Below, one piece after another: positions 9,088 through 17,616 of a DNA stretch of 64,000 bases (position 1 is the first letter of the stretch; each line of letters opens with the position of its first letter). The DNA lies in the NCBI RefSeq assembly GCF_002006995.1, contig NZ_MRUL01000001.1:62001-126000 (forward strand), written 5' to 3'. The DNA is from Izhakiella australiensis. Lineage in GTDB: Bacteria; Pseudomonadota; Gammaproteobacteria; Enterobacterales; Enterobacteriaceae. Below the pieces are notes generated by a model. It did no database searches and was not told where the DNA came from. It saw only the letters and a list, made by a program, of their open reading frames with translations. The position numbers were made by a program, and so were the translations under genes.

Positions 9088-10054
9088 GTGAGGCGATATA
9101 ACGTTTCCGGACTATTGATAGTCGCTTTATTTTTAGCGCTTTTTTCAACTCATGCCGCCGCCTATTTGTGCCGGAACAAGCAAACCGGTCAGGAACTACG
9201 CAACGGCAGTTCTCCGGTGACGGTGCCTCTGTCCCGGGAAATTACCGCTGGCGAAGAGGTTTTTATCAATATGACAAACTATTACGAATGTAAAAATGAA
9301 AACCCGGAGTTTTATGATGACTTTATGTATTTGCAAAGTGATGGTATCAGCACGGTACTTAGCCGCGATTTTGAGGTAGGGGTTTATCTTAACGGTGGGC
9401 GCTATCTCATTCCGGCACCCTATAGCCAAATATTTCATCTTCCCAGAGGGGCGGACGGCAACTGGCACGATCTGCCAATGGTCATATTTTATAAGGTGTC
9501 AGAAAGACCTGGCATTTTGACTCGTATCACGCGCGGACAGAAAATTGCGACCATCCGGCTATATAAATACGCCCATTACAAGGGGGGGGAGCGCACCCGA
9601 CGATCCGCGTTACTTTACGTGGGATATTATCGCCGGCAATGACTCGATTTTTACTTCCGGAACCTGCGCCATTAATGACGGTAAAAATATTGATATTGAC
9701 TTCGGGCAAATACCCGAGTGGCATCTGAGCGCTTCGGCAGCGGCAAGCCGCTATCAGCGGCGGGTAAACGTGCCCTATCGCTGTAAAAGTCCGGTTAGTA
9801 TGCCGATCAAAATTACCTTATCTGCGGATGCTTCGCCTTTTTCTGACTCGGCGATTATGACTTCCAATCAAAATCTCGGCGTTGAGATGTACTATGAGAA
9901 TCAGCAAATCAAGCCCGGTGACAGTATCCGGACGGAGTTGCAAAGCGGATTAGGCTCCAGCGATCTTAACTTTGTGCTGGTTAAAAAGAGCAGCGTGGCG
10001 GTAAGCAAAGGTCCGTTCAACGGCTCAGCGGTGCTGGTCATGAGCGCGGATTAA
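9088..10054 (+). pseudogene. FimH-like tip adhesin, frameshifted at G8
   Basis: Two overlapping frames together encode one two-domain adhesin of about 320 residues. Frame one starts at GTG 9088 behind AACAGGAG, with a signal peptide (LLIVALFLALFSTHAAA) and a FimH-like lectin domain containing YLCRNKQTGQ and NYYECKNE. It runs out of frame after RLYKYAHYKGG. The pilin domain (TWDIIAGNDSIFTSGTC to SAVLVMSAD) continues in the next frame to 10054. The switch coincides with eight G residues at 9582-9589; seven Gs would restore one frame. The eighth G could be a fixed mutation, slipped-strand phase variation or a sequencing error. Confidence 0.85.
9582..9589 (+). repeat. Poly-G tract of 8 in adhesin gene
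   Basis: Homopolymer G8 at the junction of the lectin and pilin domains. It is exactly where the coding frame must shift by one base. Homopolymers of this kind are known slippage sites in contingency loci. Confidence 0.9.
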
Positions 10055-10148
10055 GCGCTAAAGCGAACGGGATTTTGGCATACTGACGGGCAACAGCTTT
10101 ACGGCCCGGGCGCTATTTTCTTTATTGCTCTTTGCCGCAGCGCCATGC

Positions 10149-11279
10149 TCAAGAAACAGGTTGCTGCATCCAGTCGTTTAGCAGGGTGCCATATAGCTGC
10201 TGAGCCTGTGACAGCTTGCCCAGCTCGCAATACTCATCGGTTTGGTGCGCCATCGTCGGCTCTCCCGGACCCAGGATTACCGTTGGTGGCGATGCCAGCG
10301 CGTCGGTCAGCAGTGATGCATCAGTAAAATAAGGTACTACGCGCAGCTGTAGCGCCTCGTCGTGTAGCGGCTGGCAATAATGAAATACCCGTTGAATCCA
10401 GGCGTGGCCATCGTCAGTCAGGACGGCAGGCAAATCTATCAGGGTATCAATGCTCACGGTATCCCCCAGATAGCTGGCAAGATTATGGCGGATAGTGCCA
10501 TGGTTGAGATTGGGGGCGGTGCGGATATCAACATCAAACCAGCTGCGGTCCGGCACCGAGTTGATATTTAGTCCGCCTTCAATACGTCCCACGTTAAGCG
10601 TTGGCTGTTTCATCAGCGGATGCGGCGCGCCGGGAATAAACTGGCGGATGCGGCCAATAGCATCCGCCGCCAGGTAGATGGCATTTACACCCAGCTCCGG
10701 CATCGCGCCATGTGCAGTTTTCCCTTGGGTTGCACAGCGTAGCCACAGTGCGCCTTTATGTCCTACCACCGGATAGTTGGCGGTGGATTCGCCGACGATA
10801 AGTGCCCCGATCTCGGGTAAATCAACGTTATCGATTAGCGCCCTGGCGCCGTCACAGCCGGTTTCCTCGCCGCCGGTAATCAGCATAACCGCGCCAGACC
10901 CGGCGCGGATACTTTCTTGCTGCGCCAGACAAGCGCAGGCAAACGCCGCCACTGCCGCTTTCATATCGCTGGCGCCCCGGCCATACAAGCGCCCATCGAC
11001 AATCTGACTGCCAAAGGGATCATAGCGCCATGGCTGAGCGCCCAGTGGCACGGTGTCCAGATGGCCGGTAAACGCCAGCGGCTTGCCCGCGCCGGAGCCG
11101 GGGAGGCGGGCGATTAAGTTCAGCCGGCGCGGGCCAAACCGCTGTAGCTGAACGTCAAAACCGCGCGCCTGCAGCCAGTCGGCCAGATAGCGGGTGCAGG
11201 CCTCTTCATCGCCGGGCGGATTAATGGTATTAAACGCCAGCAGCCGCTGCGCCAGCGTCAGGGCAGCGCTTTGCGTCAT
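10149..11279 (-). CDS. M20 metallopeptidase-family amidohydrolase (ArgE/DapE type)
   Basis: 376-residue cytoplasmic zinc hydrolase. The metal ligands are visible in order: TGHLDTVP (His), GRGASDMKAA (bridging Asp), GGEETG (catalytic and ligand Glu), VGES, and MAHQTDEYC (final His). The family removes acyl groups from amino compounds, for example N-acetylornithine, succinyl-diaminopimelate, or formylaminopyrimidine in Bacillus YlmB. Its ATG overlaps the stop of the preceding GATase-like gene by one base, so it is the last gene of the minus-strand operon that begins with the ABC ATPase. The substrate is unknown; an N-acyl or amide intermediate of the compound imported by the ABC system is the natural guess. 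Confidence 0.87.
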   Translation of the reverse strand: MTQSAALTLAQRLLAFNTINPPGDEEACTRYLADWLQARGFDVQLQRFGPRRLNLIARLPGSGAGKPLAFTGHLDTVPLGAQPWRYDPFGSQIVDGRLYGRGASDMKAAVAAFACACLAQQESIRAGSGAVMLITGGEETGCDGARALIDNVDLPEIGALIVGESTANYPVVGHKGALWLRCATQGKTAHGAMPELGVNAIYLAADAIGRIRQFIPGAPHPLMKQPTLNVGRIEGGLNINSVPDRSWFDVDIRTAPNLNHGTIRHNLASYLGDTVSIDTLIDLPAVLTDDGHAWIQRVFHYCQPLHDEALQLRVVPYFTDASLLTDALASPPTVILGPGEPTMAHQTDEYCELGKLSQAQQLYGTLLNDWMQQPVS

Positions 11280-12034
11280 CAGCGCGCTCCGGTTAGCCAG
11301 TCGAGGCAGTTAAGCCACAGCTGGCGATAGCCCGCCCAGCGGCTGAACTCTGGCGGCAGCCAGTGAGCGGACATATCGCTGGTCCATACCAGTGAGCGCC
11401 CGCGTTGATAGTTACGTACCGCCAGCAGCGGATGAGAGGTGCCAGAAACCGTGGCGATAAGCTGGCCTTCCGGGTGCATTTCCACTTCGTTATAACCGAG
11501 CAGCCACGGCATGCCCGCCGGCAGATTACTTAACAGCGGATGGTCGATTTCCTGTTGCAGTTCACAGCCTTCCGGACACTCAATGCGATCATCCCAGGCC
11601 AGGCAGCGAACCGGCAGTACCTGTTCCACCGCCGTATTGCGATAGCGTGCTGCGCCGTTAATCCCCTGGAAGCTGAAATAACCGCCAATCATCATCAGGC
11701 TGCCGCCGCCGGCGACGTAGTCATGCAGCAGGGTCAGTCGGTTAGCCGTTCGCTGGCTTTTAAGCCAGGTGTCAGGATGCAGCAGCAGAGTATTGGCGCC
11801 AATATCGGACAGGATAATGGCATCCCACGCCTGCAAACCCTCAGCCGTCAGAGGAAATTGCTCCGGCGCCTCGTGAACCGGCATATGGGTAATGGCGTAA
11901 TCGCTGTCGCGTAGCGCCGCGAGAAAATCTACCGCGCCGTTATGCCAGGTGGCGGTAGCAAACTGATCGAAACCTTTAATATGGTTGGCGGTGCTGGTCC
12001 AGGATTCACCAACCAGGAGAATTTTTTTCGGCAC
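11279..12034 (-). CDS. Glutamine amidotransferase-like (ThuA-like) protein
   Basis: 251-residue protein with a Rossmann-like class I GATase fold pattern: ILLVGESWTS at the start, AWDAIILSDIGANTL, DYVAGGGSLMMIGG, and SLVWTSDMSAHWLPPEF near the end. No clear catalytic Cys nucleophile elbow is seen, so it may be a sugar- or glycan-related ThuA-like protein rather than a true amidotransferase. GTG at 12034 is chosen because AAGGAG lies 6 bases upstream; the frame is also open from TTG at 12058, inside the end of the preceding gene. It sits between the phosphotriesterase-like and M20 genes in one operon. Function is unassigned. Confidence 0.7.
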   Translation of the reverse strand: MPKKILLVGESWTSTANHIKGFDQFATATWHNGAVDFLAALRDSDYAITHMPVHEAPEQFPLTAEGLQAWDAIILSDIGANTLLLHPDTWLKSQRTANRLTLLHDYVAGGGSLMMIGGYFSFQGINGAARYRNTAVEQVLPVRCLAWDDRIECPEGCELQQEIDHPLLSNLPAGMPWLLGYNEVEMHPEGQLIATVSGTSHPLLAVRNYQRGRSLVWTSDMSAHWLPPEFSRWAGYRQLWLNCLDWLTGAR

Positions 12035-12047
12035 GTGTTGCTCCTTT

Positions 12048-13127
12048 TTAGCTGCCAAATACCCGCTGTGGGTTGGCGATCATCAGGGTTTCCAGCTGCT
12101 CGCCGTTAAGGCCGTGGCGACGCAGTCGGGGAATAAAGTGTTTAAGGATGTAGCCATAGCCGTGGCCGCCATAGCGGGTCAGCATGGTTTTCAGAAAAAC
12201 GTCCTGCGACAGCAGGATTTGATTGATATAGCCATCGTCAATCAGGCTGCAAATGGCGCTGGCATTCTCTTCATCTGATGGCGACTGGGCTGACTCATCG
12301 GCATAGTAGTAATGCATGCCGATCATGTCGTATTCGAGAAAGGCGCCACGATCTGCCAGCTCGCGCTGGTAGCGTTTATCGCTAAAGCTCGGGTTCATGT
12401 GGCAAAGCACCACGTGGCGCAGATTGGCCCCTTCCGATTGCAGGATATCCAGCACCTTATGACCGAGCCGTTCCCAGCCGGGGAGGTGAACTTCAATCGG
12501 CACGCCGGTTGCCGCACTCGCCTGACCGGCGGCGCGCAGCGACTTCTCTTCATCGGCGGTAAACTGACTGGAGATGCCGATTTCGCCGATTAGCCCGGCG
12601 AGCACTTCCGGCTTATCTTCCGCCGCGCCGAGATCGTAGATCAGCTTCTGTGTCAGCTGCTCAACGCTAATGGTTTTGACCCATTCCGGATGAGAAGGCT
12701 GCAGATAGAGCCCGGTTCCCATCACGATATTCAGCCCGGTAAGCCGTGAAATACGCTGTAGCGCTTTGGGGTCGCGCCCGATGCCGAGATTGGTGGGATC
12801 AACCACAGTCTCGCCGCCAAGCGCTTTGAATTTCATCAGCTCTTCAATCGCCAAATCGGCATCGAACAGCTGGCAGTTATCGCGACTCATCAGCGGATTA
12901 AGCGCCAGCTCGCCCAGGTTTTCCATTCGCACTGGCATTTCAGCTATATGACGATCGCTGCAGCAGCAGGGGGCGACCCATTTACCGGAGGCATCCAGCA
13001 GAATATGCTCATGCATCAGCGTAACGCCCATTTTTTCCAGAGCCATCGGTCCGAGTACGGTCATAATCTGGCCGCTTTCAACCCCGACCGGCAGCGGTTC
13101 GGGATGACGAAATATCGATCCTTTCAT
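12048..13127 (-). CDS. Phosphotriesterase-like metal-dependent hydrolase
   Basis: 359-residue amidohydrolase-superfamily TIM-barrel enzyme. Binuclear metal ligands are visible: H39-x-H41 in LMHEH, E182 in LIGEIGIS at the position of the carboxylated lysine of true phosphotriesterase, H214 in EVHLPG, H243 in LCHMNP and D309 in LSQDVF. Glutamate as the bridging ligand is the pattern of E. coli Php, not of pesticide-hydrolysing enzymes; relatives hydrolyse lactones, esters or phosphorylated sugar lactones. An unusual CCC triplet occurs at residues 54-56. It lies three bases downstream of the permease gene, in the same operon. A lactonase or esterase step is plausible (inference). Confidence 0.85.
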   Translation of the reverse strand: MKGSIFRHPEPLPVGVESGQIMTVLGPMALEKMGVTLMHEHILLDASGKWVAPCCCSDRHIAEMPVRMENLGELALNPLMSRDNCQLFDADLAIEELMKFKALGGETVVDPTNLGIGRDPKALQRISRLTGLNIVMGTGLYLQPSHPEWVKTISVEQLTQKLIYDLGAAEDKPEVLAGLIGEIGISSQFTADEEKSLRAAGQASAATGVPIEVHLPGWERLGHKVLDILQSEGANLRHVVLCHMNPSFSDKRYQRELADRGAFLEYDMIGMHYYYADESAQSPSDEENASAICSLIDDGYINQILLSQDVFLKTMLTRYGGHGYGYILKHFIPRLRRHGLNGEQLETLMIANPQRVFGS

Positions 13128-13130
13128 CGG

Positions 13131-14141
13131 CTATCCTTTGCCCCTTGGGCGCATAGGGTTGAGAATGCGGGTATTCAGCCAGATGGCCAGCAGAATGATG
13201 GTGCCGGTGGCGATTTGGGTATAAAACGGCGAGATATGAGACAAAATCAGGCCATTCTGGATAATGGCGATCGATAGCGCACCCAGCAGGGTACCGATAA
13301 TAGTGCCAAACCCGCCGAACAGGCTGGTACCCCCCAGCACCACCGCCGCAATAACCTGTAATTCAAAACCCTCGCCCTGATTCGACGAACCGCTGCCAAG
13401 GCGGGCGGTAATGATCATGCCGGCCAGTGCCGCGGCCATGCCGCTGATAATATACACTTTCATGGTGACCGCTTTGGTGTTGATGCCGCTGCGACGCGCG
13501 CCCTCGCTGTTGGCGCCGATAGCGGTGACATAGCGGCCAAAACGCATATGATTCAGCACGATGTGACCGGCAATCAGAATAATGACGCCAATGAGCGCCG
13601 GCATGGGAACGCCCAGTACCCAGGCCCGTCCCATAAAGCTGAACAGGCTGTCGGCGGGGATCGGAATGGAGTACCCCTGGGTTATCAGCAGCGCGATACC
13701 GCGTACCACCGCCAGCGTCGCCAGGGTGACGATAAACGCCGGTATCCCTTCATAGGCGATAAAAAAGCCGTTAATCGCGCCGACCAGTCCCCCCAGCAGC
13801 AGGCCGCCTAATAAAACCACCGGCCACGGCAAGCCCCAGCTGTTGAGCGCCACGGCGGACAGCGCGCCAACCAGTGCCAGCGTTGAACCTACCGAGAGAT
13901 CGATACCGCCAGTGGTAATCACCAGCGTCATCGCCGTCGCGACGATCAGCAGCGGCGCACTTTGGCGGATAATATTCATCCAGTTGGCGCTGCTGAGAAA
14001 ATTACCGGTAATTGAGGAAAAAACTACGCAGCAGAGGATAAAAAACAGCGCGATACTGACCACCCCGGAGTGGTTATGCAGCAGGCGACGCGGCAGCGAG
14101 TGCCGAATCAAACGGGTTTGACTAAGATTAATCATGCTCAT
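13131..14141 (-). CDS. Ribose-type ABC transporter permease (RbsC family)
   Basis: 336-residue polytopic inner-membrane protein with about 9-10 hydrophobic segments. The family motifs ITTGGIDLSVGS near residue 75, GAINGFFIAYEGIPAFIVTLAT and the EGFELQVIAAVVLGGTSLFGG block are clear. It would form the homodimeric channel for a pentose, nucleoside or similar ligand together with the ATPase upstream and the binding protein at 16660. Translation may also start at the second ATG two codons later. It is separated from the ATPase stop by 18 bp. Confidence 0.93.
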   Translation of the reverse strand: MSMINLSQTRLIRHSLPRRLLHNHSGVVSIALFFILCCVVFSSITGNFLSSANWMNIIRQSAPLLIVATAMTLVITTGGIDLSVGSTLALVGALSAVALNSWGLPWPVVLLGGLLLGGLVGAINGFFIAYEGIPAFIVTLATLAVVRGIALLITQGYSIPIPADSLFSFMGRAWVLGVPMPALIGVIILIAGHIVLNHMRFGRYVTAIGANSEGARRSGINTKAVTMKVYIISGMAAALAGMIITARLGSGSSNQGEGFELQVIAAVVLGGTSLFGGFGTIIGTLLGALSIAIIQNGLILSHISPFYTQIATGTIILLAIWLNTRILNPMRPRGKG

Positions 14142-14159
14142 AGACCATTTCTCGCGAAG

Positions 14160-14942
14160 CTAGTGGGCGGCGGCGGATGGCGCAGAAAACTTATCACCGA
14201 CAATGAGATTGACGATCTCGCCGAGGCTGGTTTCCGCAACCAGGCGGTCCGCCACGTTAGTGCCTTCAAACATCACCATGATGCGATCGCAGACCTGAAA
14301 AAGATCCTGTAAGCGGTGGGTGATCAGAATCACGCTAACGCCGCGCGCGCTAACCCGTCTGATGAGCTCCAGCACCGCCTCGACTTCGGCAACGGCAAGC
14401 GCCGCGGTGGGTTCGTCCATAATCAGAACTTTAGGTTCAAAGGCGGCGGCGCGGGCAATGGCGATCGCCTGTCGCTGGCCGCCGGATAAATTACGGACCA
14501 GCAGGTGGGTATCGGGGATGGAAATACCGAGTCCTTTCAGCATCTCACGCGCATCGGCGTGCATTTTCGTCTGGTCGAGAAATGGCACTCCCAGCACCGG
14601 CTTCATCGGCTCGCGTCCCATAAACAGATTGCCGGCGACGTCGACGGTGTCGCACAGCGACAGATCCTGATAGACCATTTCGATATGGCAACGGCGGGCA
14701 TCTGCCGGGTTAGCAAAGTGCTGCCTCTCGCCGTCGATACGGATATCGCCGCTGGTGGGCACTACCGCACCGGATAGCACTTTGGTCAGGGTTGATTTTC
14801 CGGCGCCGTTATCGCCAACCAGCCCCAGAACTTCTCCGGGCGCCAGGCTGAGATTGACCCCGCAGAGAGAACGAATCGAACCGTAGGTCTTGGTGATATT
14901 CACCATTTCTACCCGGGACGGGGCAGTATGTTGCTGTTGCAT
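14160..14942 (-). CDS. Sugar ABC transporter ATPase, single domain
   Basis: 260-residue ATPase with Walker A GDNGAGKST, signature LSGGQRQ and Walker B VLIMDEPT. It has one nucleotide-binding domain, unlike the duplicated ~500-residue RbsA/XylG proteins, so it must dimerise (the FrcA-type arrangement). The frame is open to 14975, but ATG at 14942 is preferred because GGGAG lies about 7 bases upstream. It is the first gene of the minus-strand operon ATPase-permease-PTE-GATase-M20. Two operator-like palindromes lie in its upstream region, so repression by the adjacent LacI protein is likely. Confidence 0.92.
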   Translation of the reverse strand: MQQQHTAPSRVEMVNITKTYGSIRSLCGVNLSLAPGEVLGLVGDNGAGKSTLTKVLSGAVVPTSGDIRIDGERQHFANPADARRCHIEMVYQDLSLCDTVDVAGNLFMGREPMKPVLGVPFLDQTKMHADAREMLKGLGISIPDTHLLVRNLSGGQRQAIAIARAAAFEPKVLIMDEPTAALAVAEVEAVLELIRRVSARGVSVILITHRLQDLFQVCDRIMVMFEGTNVADRLVAETSLGEIVNLIVGDKFSAPSAAAH

Positions 14943-15024
14943 CTGGTACTCCCATTTCGCTGGAACGGGTTTCACAGTCTGTTCTTAACGGGTTAACGAT
15001 TCTGGCGTCACGATTTACAGCCTT

Positions 15025-15038
15025 GTAAACCGGTTTAC
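15025..15038. promoter_or_regulatory. LacI-type operator O1
   Basis: GTAAACCGGTTTAC is a perfect 14-bp palindrome with the central CG typical of LacI/GalR-family operators. It lies 83 bp upstream of the ATPase start and repeats, with one change, at 15197. Repression of the ABC operon by the adjacent LacI regulator is inference. Confidence 0.75.
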
Positions 15039-15196
15039 CTGACGGAGACAGAGCGTCTTACCCACAAAGAACAGCACTCAACAGAGATATTTGTTCGCCA
15101 CGGTTACTTTAGCAGCATTCGTGCCCGGTAAAAGATGGTGATTTATTGTTCAATGTTAACTAATTGAATTAAATGTTAAAAAAAATTAACTTTTTA

Positions 15197-15210
15197 GTAA
15201 ATCGGTTTAC
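15197..15210. promoter_or_regulatory. LacI-type operator O2
   Basis: GTAAATCGGTTTAC differs from O1 by one base and extends to AGTAAATCGGTTTACT. The two sites are 172 bp apart, a spacing compatible with repressor looping. It lies about 80 bp downstream of the lacI-like stop codon. Confidence 0.7.
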
Positions 15211-15290
15211 TGGATCACAAAATTGCGTGCGGTAATCACCGTGATTTGCGCTAAAAAAGGGCAATTTGCACCCGCGGGGGGCACAGCTAC

Positions 15291-16319
15291 TCAGCGCGAA
15301 TATTGGCTATCCGGAGGACGGATTGAATCGCGGCCAATCCAGGTGACCGGTAAACGGGTCTCCGGCTGCGCCGGCGCCTTGCCATCCAGCAGATCTAACA
15401 GAATATTCACCGCGCGGTGGCCCATCTCGCGCGCTGGCTGGCGGATGGTGGAAATGCGCGGTTTGGTAAAATCGGCGTAGCTGGCATCGTCAAAGCCGAC
15501 CAGCGACATCGCCTGCGGCGCTTCAAGTCCGCGTTCGCGCAGTCCGTCCAGCAGGCCCAGAACCAGATAATCGCTGGCGGCGAAAATAGCGGTAGGACGC
15601 GGCGTGGTGCTAAATAGCTGGTGCAGCGCGCGCTGGCCGAATTCGCGCTGATAGGCGCCGTACATTACCCATTCTGGCGGGCAGTGCAATCCAGCTTCCT
15701 GTAGCGCCTGGGAAAAACCCTGATAGCGTTCGCGCACGCTCATCAGCGCGTCCGGGCCGCCGACAAAGGCGATGTGGCGATGGCCGGCCTCAATCAGCTG
15801 GCGGGTGGCGATTCTGCCGCCCTGCACGTTATCGGCAAACACTTTCGGCACCTCGCTACCGGGAATATCCTCATCCAGCAGGACGATGCGCTGTTGGCGG
15901 ACGATTTCCCGGCGCAGCAGGCCGTTATCCGGGCGGTTGGTGGTGAACAGCAGGCCGTCTACCTGGCAGGTATCCAGCCAGCGAATAAACTGGCACTCTT
16001 TGCCGGGGTCGTTGCGGGTAATGCACAATACCAGGCTGAAGCCGCGCGAAGAGGCGGCCTCTTCAGCGGCATCGGCCAGTTCGGCAAAGAAGGGGTTGGT
16101 AATATCGGGCAGCACCAGCCCAAGGGTTTCGCTGCCGCCTTTGCTTAAGCGACGCGCAAGGCTGTTGCCGCGATAATCCAGCGTAATAATCGCCTGCTCG
16201 ATGCGTGCCACCGTTTCTTGCGGCAGCACGATGCTATGGTTGAGATAGCGCGATACCGTCGCTTTCGACAGCCCGGCATGGGCGGCAACATCGGACAGCA
16301 GCACGCGTTTTTTTATCAT
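15291..16319 (-). CDS. LacI-family transcriptional regulator of the ABC cluster
   Basis: 342-residue regulator. The helix-turn-helix at residues 4-25 reads VLLSDVAAHAGLSKATVSRYLN and the hinge helix includes NSLARRLSKG; a periplasmic-binding-protein-like effector domain follows (ETLGLVLPDITNPFF, IAFVGGPD, SLVGFDD). ATG at 16319 gives the standard LacI length; the frame is open to 16433 but the extra residues are not family-like. It sits between the divergent binding-protein gene and the ABC operon, next to two matching palindromes, so local control by a sugar-like effector is likely. Confidence 0.92.
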   Translation of the reverse strand: MIKKRVLLSDVAAHAGLSKATVSRYLNHSIVLPQETVARIEQAIITLDYRGNSLARRLSKGGSETLGLVLPDITNPFFAELADAAEEAASSRGFSLVLCITRNDPGKECQFIRWLDTCQVDGLLFTTNRPDNGLLRREIVRQQRIVLLDEDIPGSEVPKVFADNVQGGRIATRQLIEAGHRHIAFVGGPDALMSVRERYQGFSQALQEAGLHCPPEWVMYGAYQREFGQRALHQLFSTTPRPTAIFAASDYLVLGLLDGLRERGLEAPQAMSLVGFDDASYADFTKPRISTIRQPAREMGHRAVNILLDLLDGKAPAQPETRLPVTWIGRDSIRPPDSQYSR

Positions 16320-16659
16320 CTCTGGGTTAAATCCATCGCCGGTAGCAAAACAGCTTGCCTGGGAGTTATAGCACTTTCCGCTATCGGGCGTGAAAATAAA
16401 ATTCCTGCTTGAAAAATTCTCATCAAAGGCCAATGGTAATAATCAGTTTACCCGTACCCTAAATCGGGATCTCTTCCCGTCACGTAAAATTCCGCTTCAG
16501 TTGCCGCGATCGGATTCGCTGCAGAACCGGATATCTTCGTGCAAGCCACGACGTATTTTCGTCGGGTTTGTTTATATCACAGATATTTGCCTCGCCGGAC
16601 ATCTGCTGCCCGTGGTTTTCATGGGTTACAGGCTCTATTTTTTGACGAGGACACCTGCA
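16320..16659. other. Spacer between LacI regulator and binding protein
   Basis: 340 bp between divergent genes that must hold both promoters. I see no copy of the GTAAAnCGGTTTAC operator here, so the binding-protein gene may be controlled differently from the ABC operon. No RNA gene or ORF is supported. Confidence 0.5.
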
Positions 16660-17610
16660 ATGTTATTCAACACCAGACCATCATCGGTAGTGACAGCGGC
16701 TGCGCTGTTAATTTCCTCTCTGTTTACCTTTTCCGCCCTGGCAGAAAAGGCGCCCACTTATGCATTGGTGCAAATTAATCAACAGGCACTGTTTTTTAAC
16801 CAGATGAATAAAGGTGCGCAGAGCGAGGCGAAGAAAACCAATAAAAACCTGGTGATATTCAACGCGAATGATAATCCCGTATCGCAAACCGATGCGATTG
16901 AAAACTATATTCAGCAAGGGGTAAAAGGCATTCTGGTTGATGCTATTGACGTTAATGGCATTATGCCTGCCGTTAAAGAAGCTGCGGCGGCGAAAATACC
17001 GGTTATCGCCATTGATTCAGTATTGCCAGATGGCCCGCAAGCCGCTCAGGTCGGGGTGGATAACGTTGAGGGCGGGAAAATAATCGGGAAATATTTCCTT
17101 GAATATGTGAATAAAAACATGGGAGGTAAAGTGCGGGTTGGCATTGTTGGCGCGCTCAATTCGGCGATTCAAAACGCCCGTCAGAAAGGTTTCGAAGATA
17201 CCATTAAGACTAACGGCAAAATCAGCGTGGCTGATATCGTCGACGGCCGCAACATTCAGGACAGTGCGATGACGGCGGCGGAAAATCTGATCACCGGTAA
17301 CCCTGACCTGACCGCCATCTACGCGACCGGTGAACCGGCGATGCTCGGGGCGATCGCCGCGGTAGAAAACCAGGGACGTCAGGGCGATATCAAAGTATTT
17401 GGCTGGGATCTGACGGGTCGCGCCATTAGCGGCATTGACCAGGGTTACGTGGCGGCCGTACTGCAACAGGATCCGGAGAAAATGGGCGCTGAGGCGCTGA
17501 AAGCGTTAAATGACATTAACGCCGGTAAAACCGTGCAGAAACACATTATGGTTCCCGCGACGGTGGTCACCAAAGCGAACGTCGATTCCTATCGTTCGCT
17601 GTTTAAATAA
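16660..17610 (+). CDS. Periplasmic sugar-binding protein (RbsB-like)
   Basis: 316-residue exported binding protein. The signal peptide covers residues 1-28 and ends SALA before EKAPTY. The mature part shows the type I PBP fold of ribose-class proteins: FFNQMNKGAQSEAKK, DNPVSQTDAIENYIQQGVKGILVDAID, VIAIDSVL, VGVDNVEGGKIIG and FGWDLTGRAI. ATG at 16660 follows GAGGA by 9 bases; an upstream open frame from 16390 lacks a signal peptide and is rejected. It supplies the ABC permease and ATPase encoded on the opposite strand beyond the LacI gene, an unusual split of binding protein from transporter. Its end is 6 bp from the convergent PfkB kinase. Confidence 0.93.
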   Translation: MLFNTRPSSVVTAAALLISSLFTFSALAEKAPTYALVQINQQALFFNQMNKGAQSEAKKTNKNLVIFNANDNPVSQTDAIENYIQQGVKGILVDAIDVNGIMPAVKEAAAAKIPVIAIDSVLPDGPQAAQVGVDNVEGGKIIGKYFLEYVNKNMGGKVRVGIVGALNSAIQNARQKGFEDTIKTNGKISVADIVDGRNIQDSAMTAAENLITGNPDLTAIYATGEPAMLGAIAAVENQGRQGDIKVFGWDLTGRAISGIDQGYVAAVLQQDPEKMGAEALKALNDINAGKTVQKHIMVPATVVTKANVDSYRSLFK

Positions 17611-17616
17611 GGCGAA

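Noticed and set aside
16434-16451. GGTAA...TTACC inverted repeat before the binding-protein gene
   Set aside because: Spacing is two bases longer than the LacI-type operators and the centre differs, so not called a third operator.
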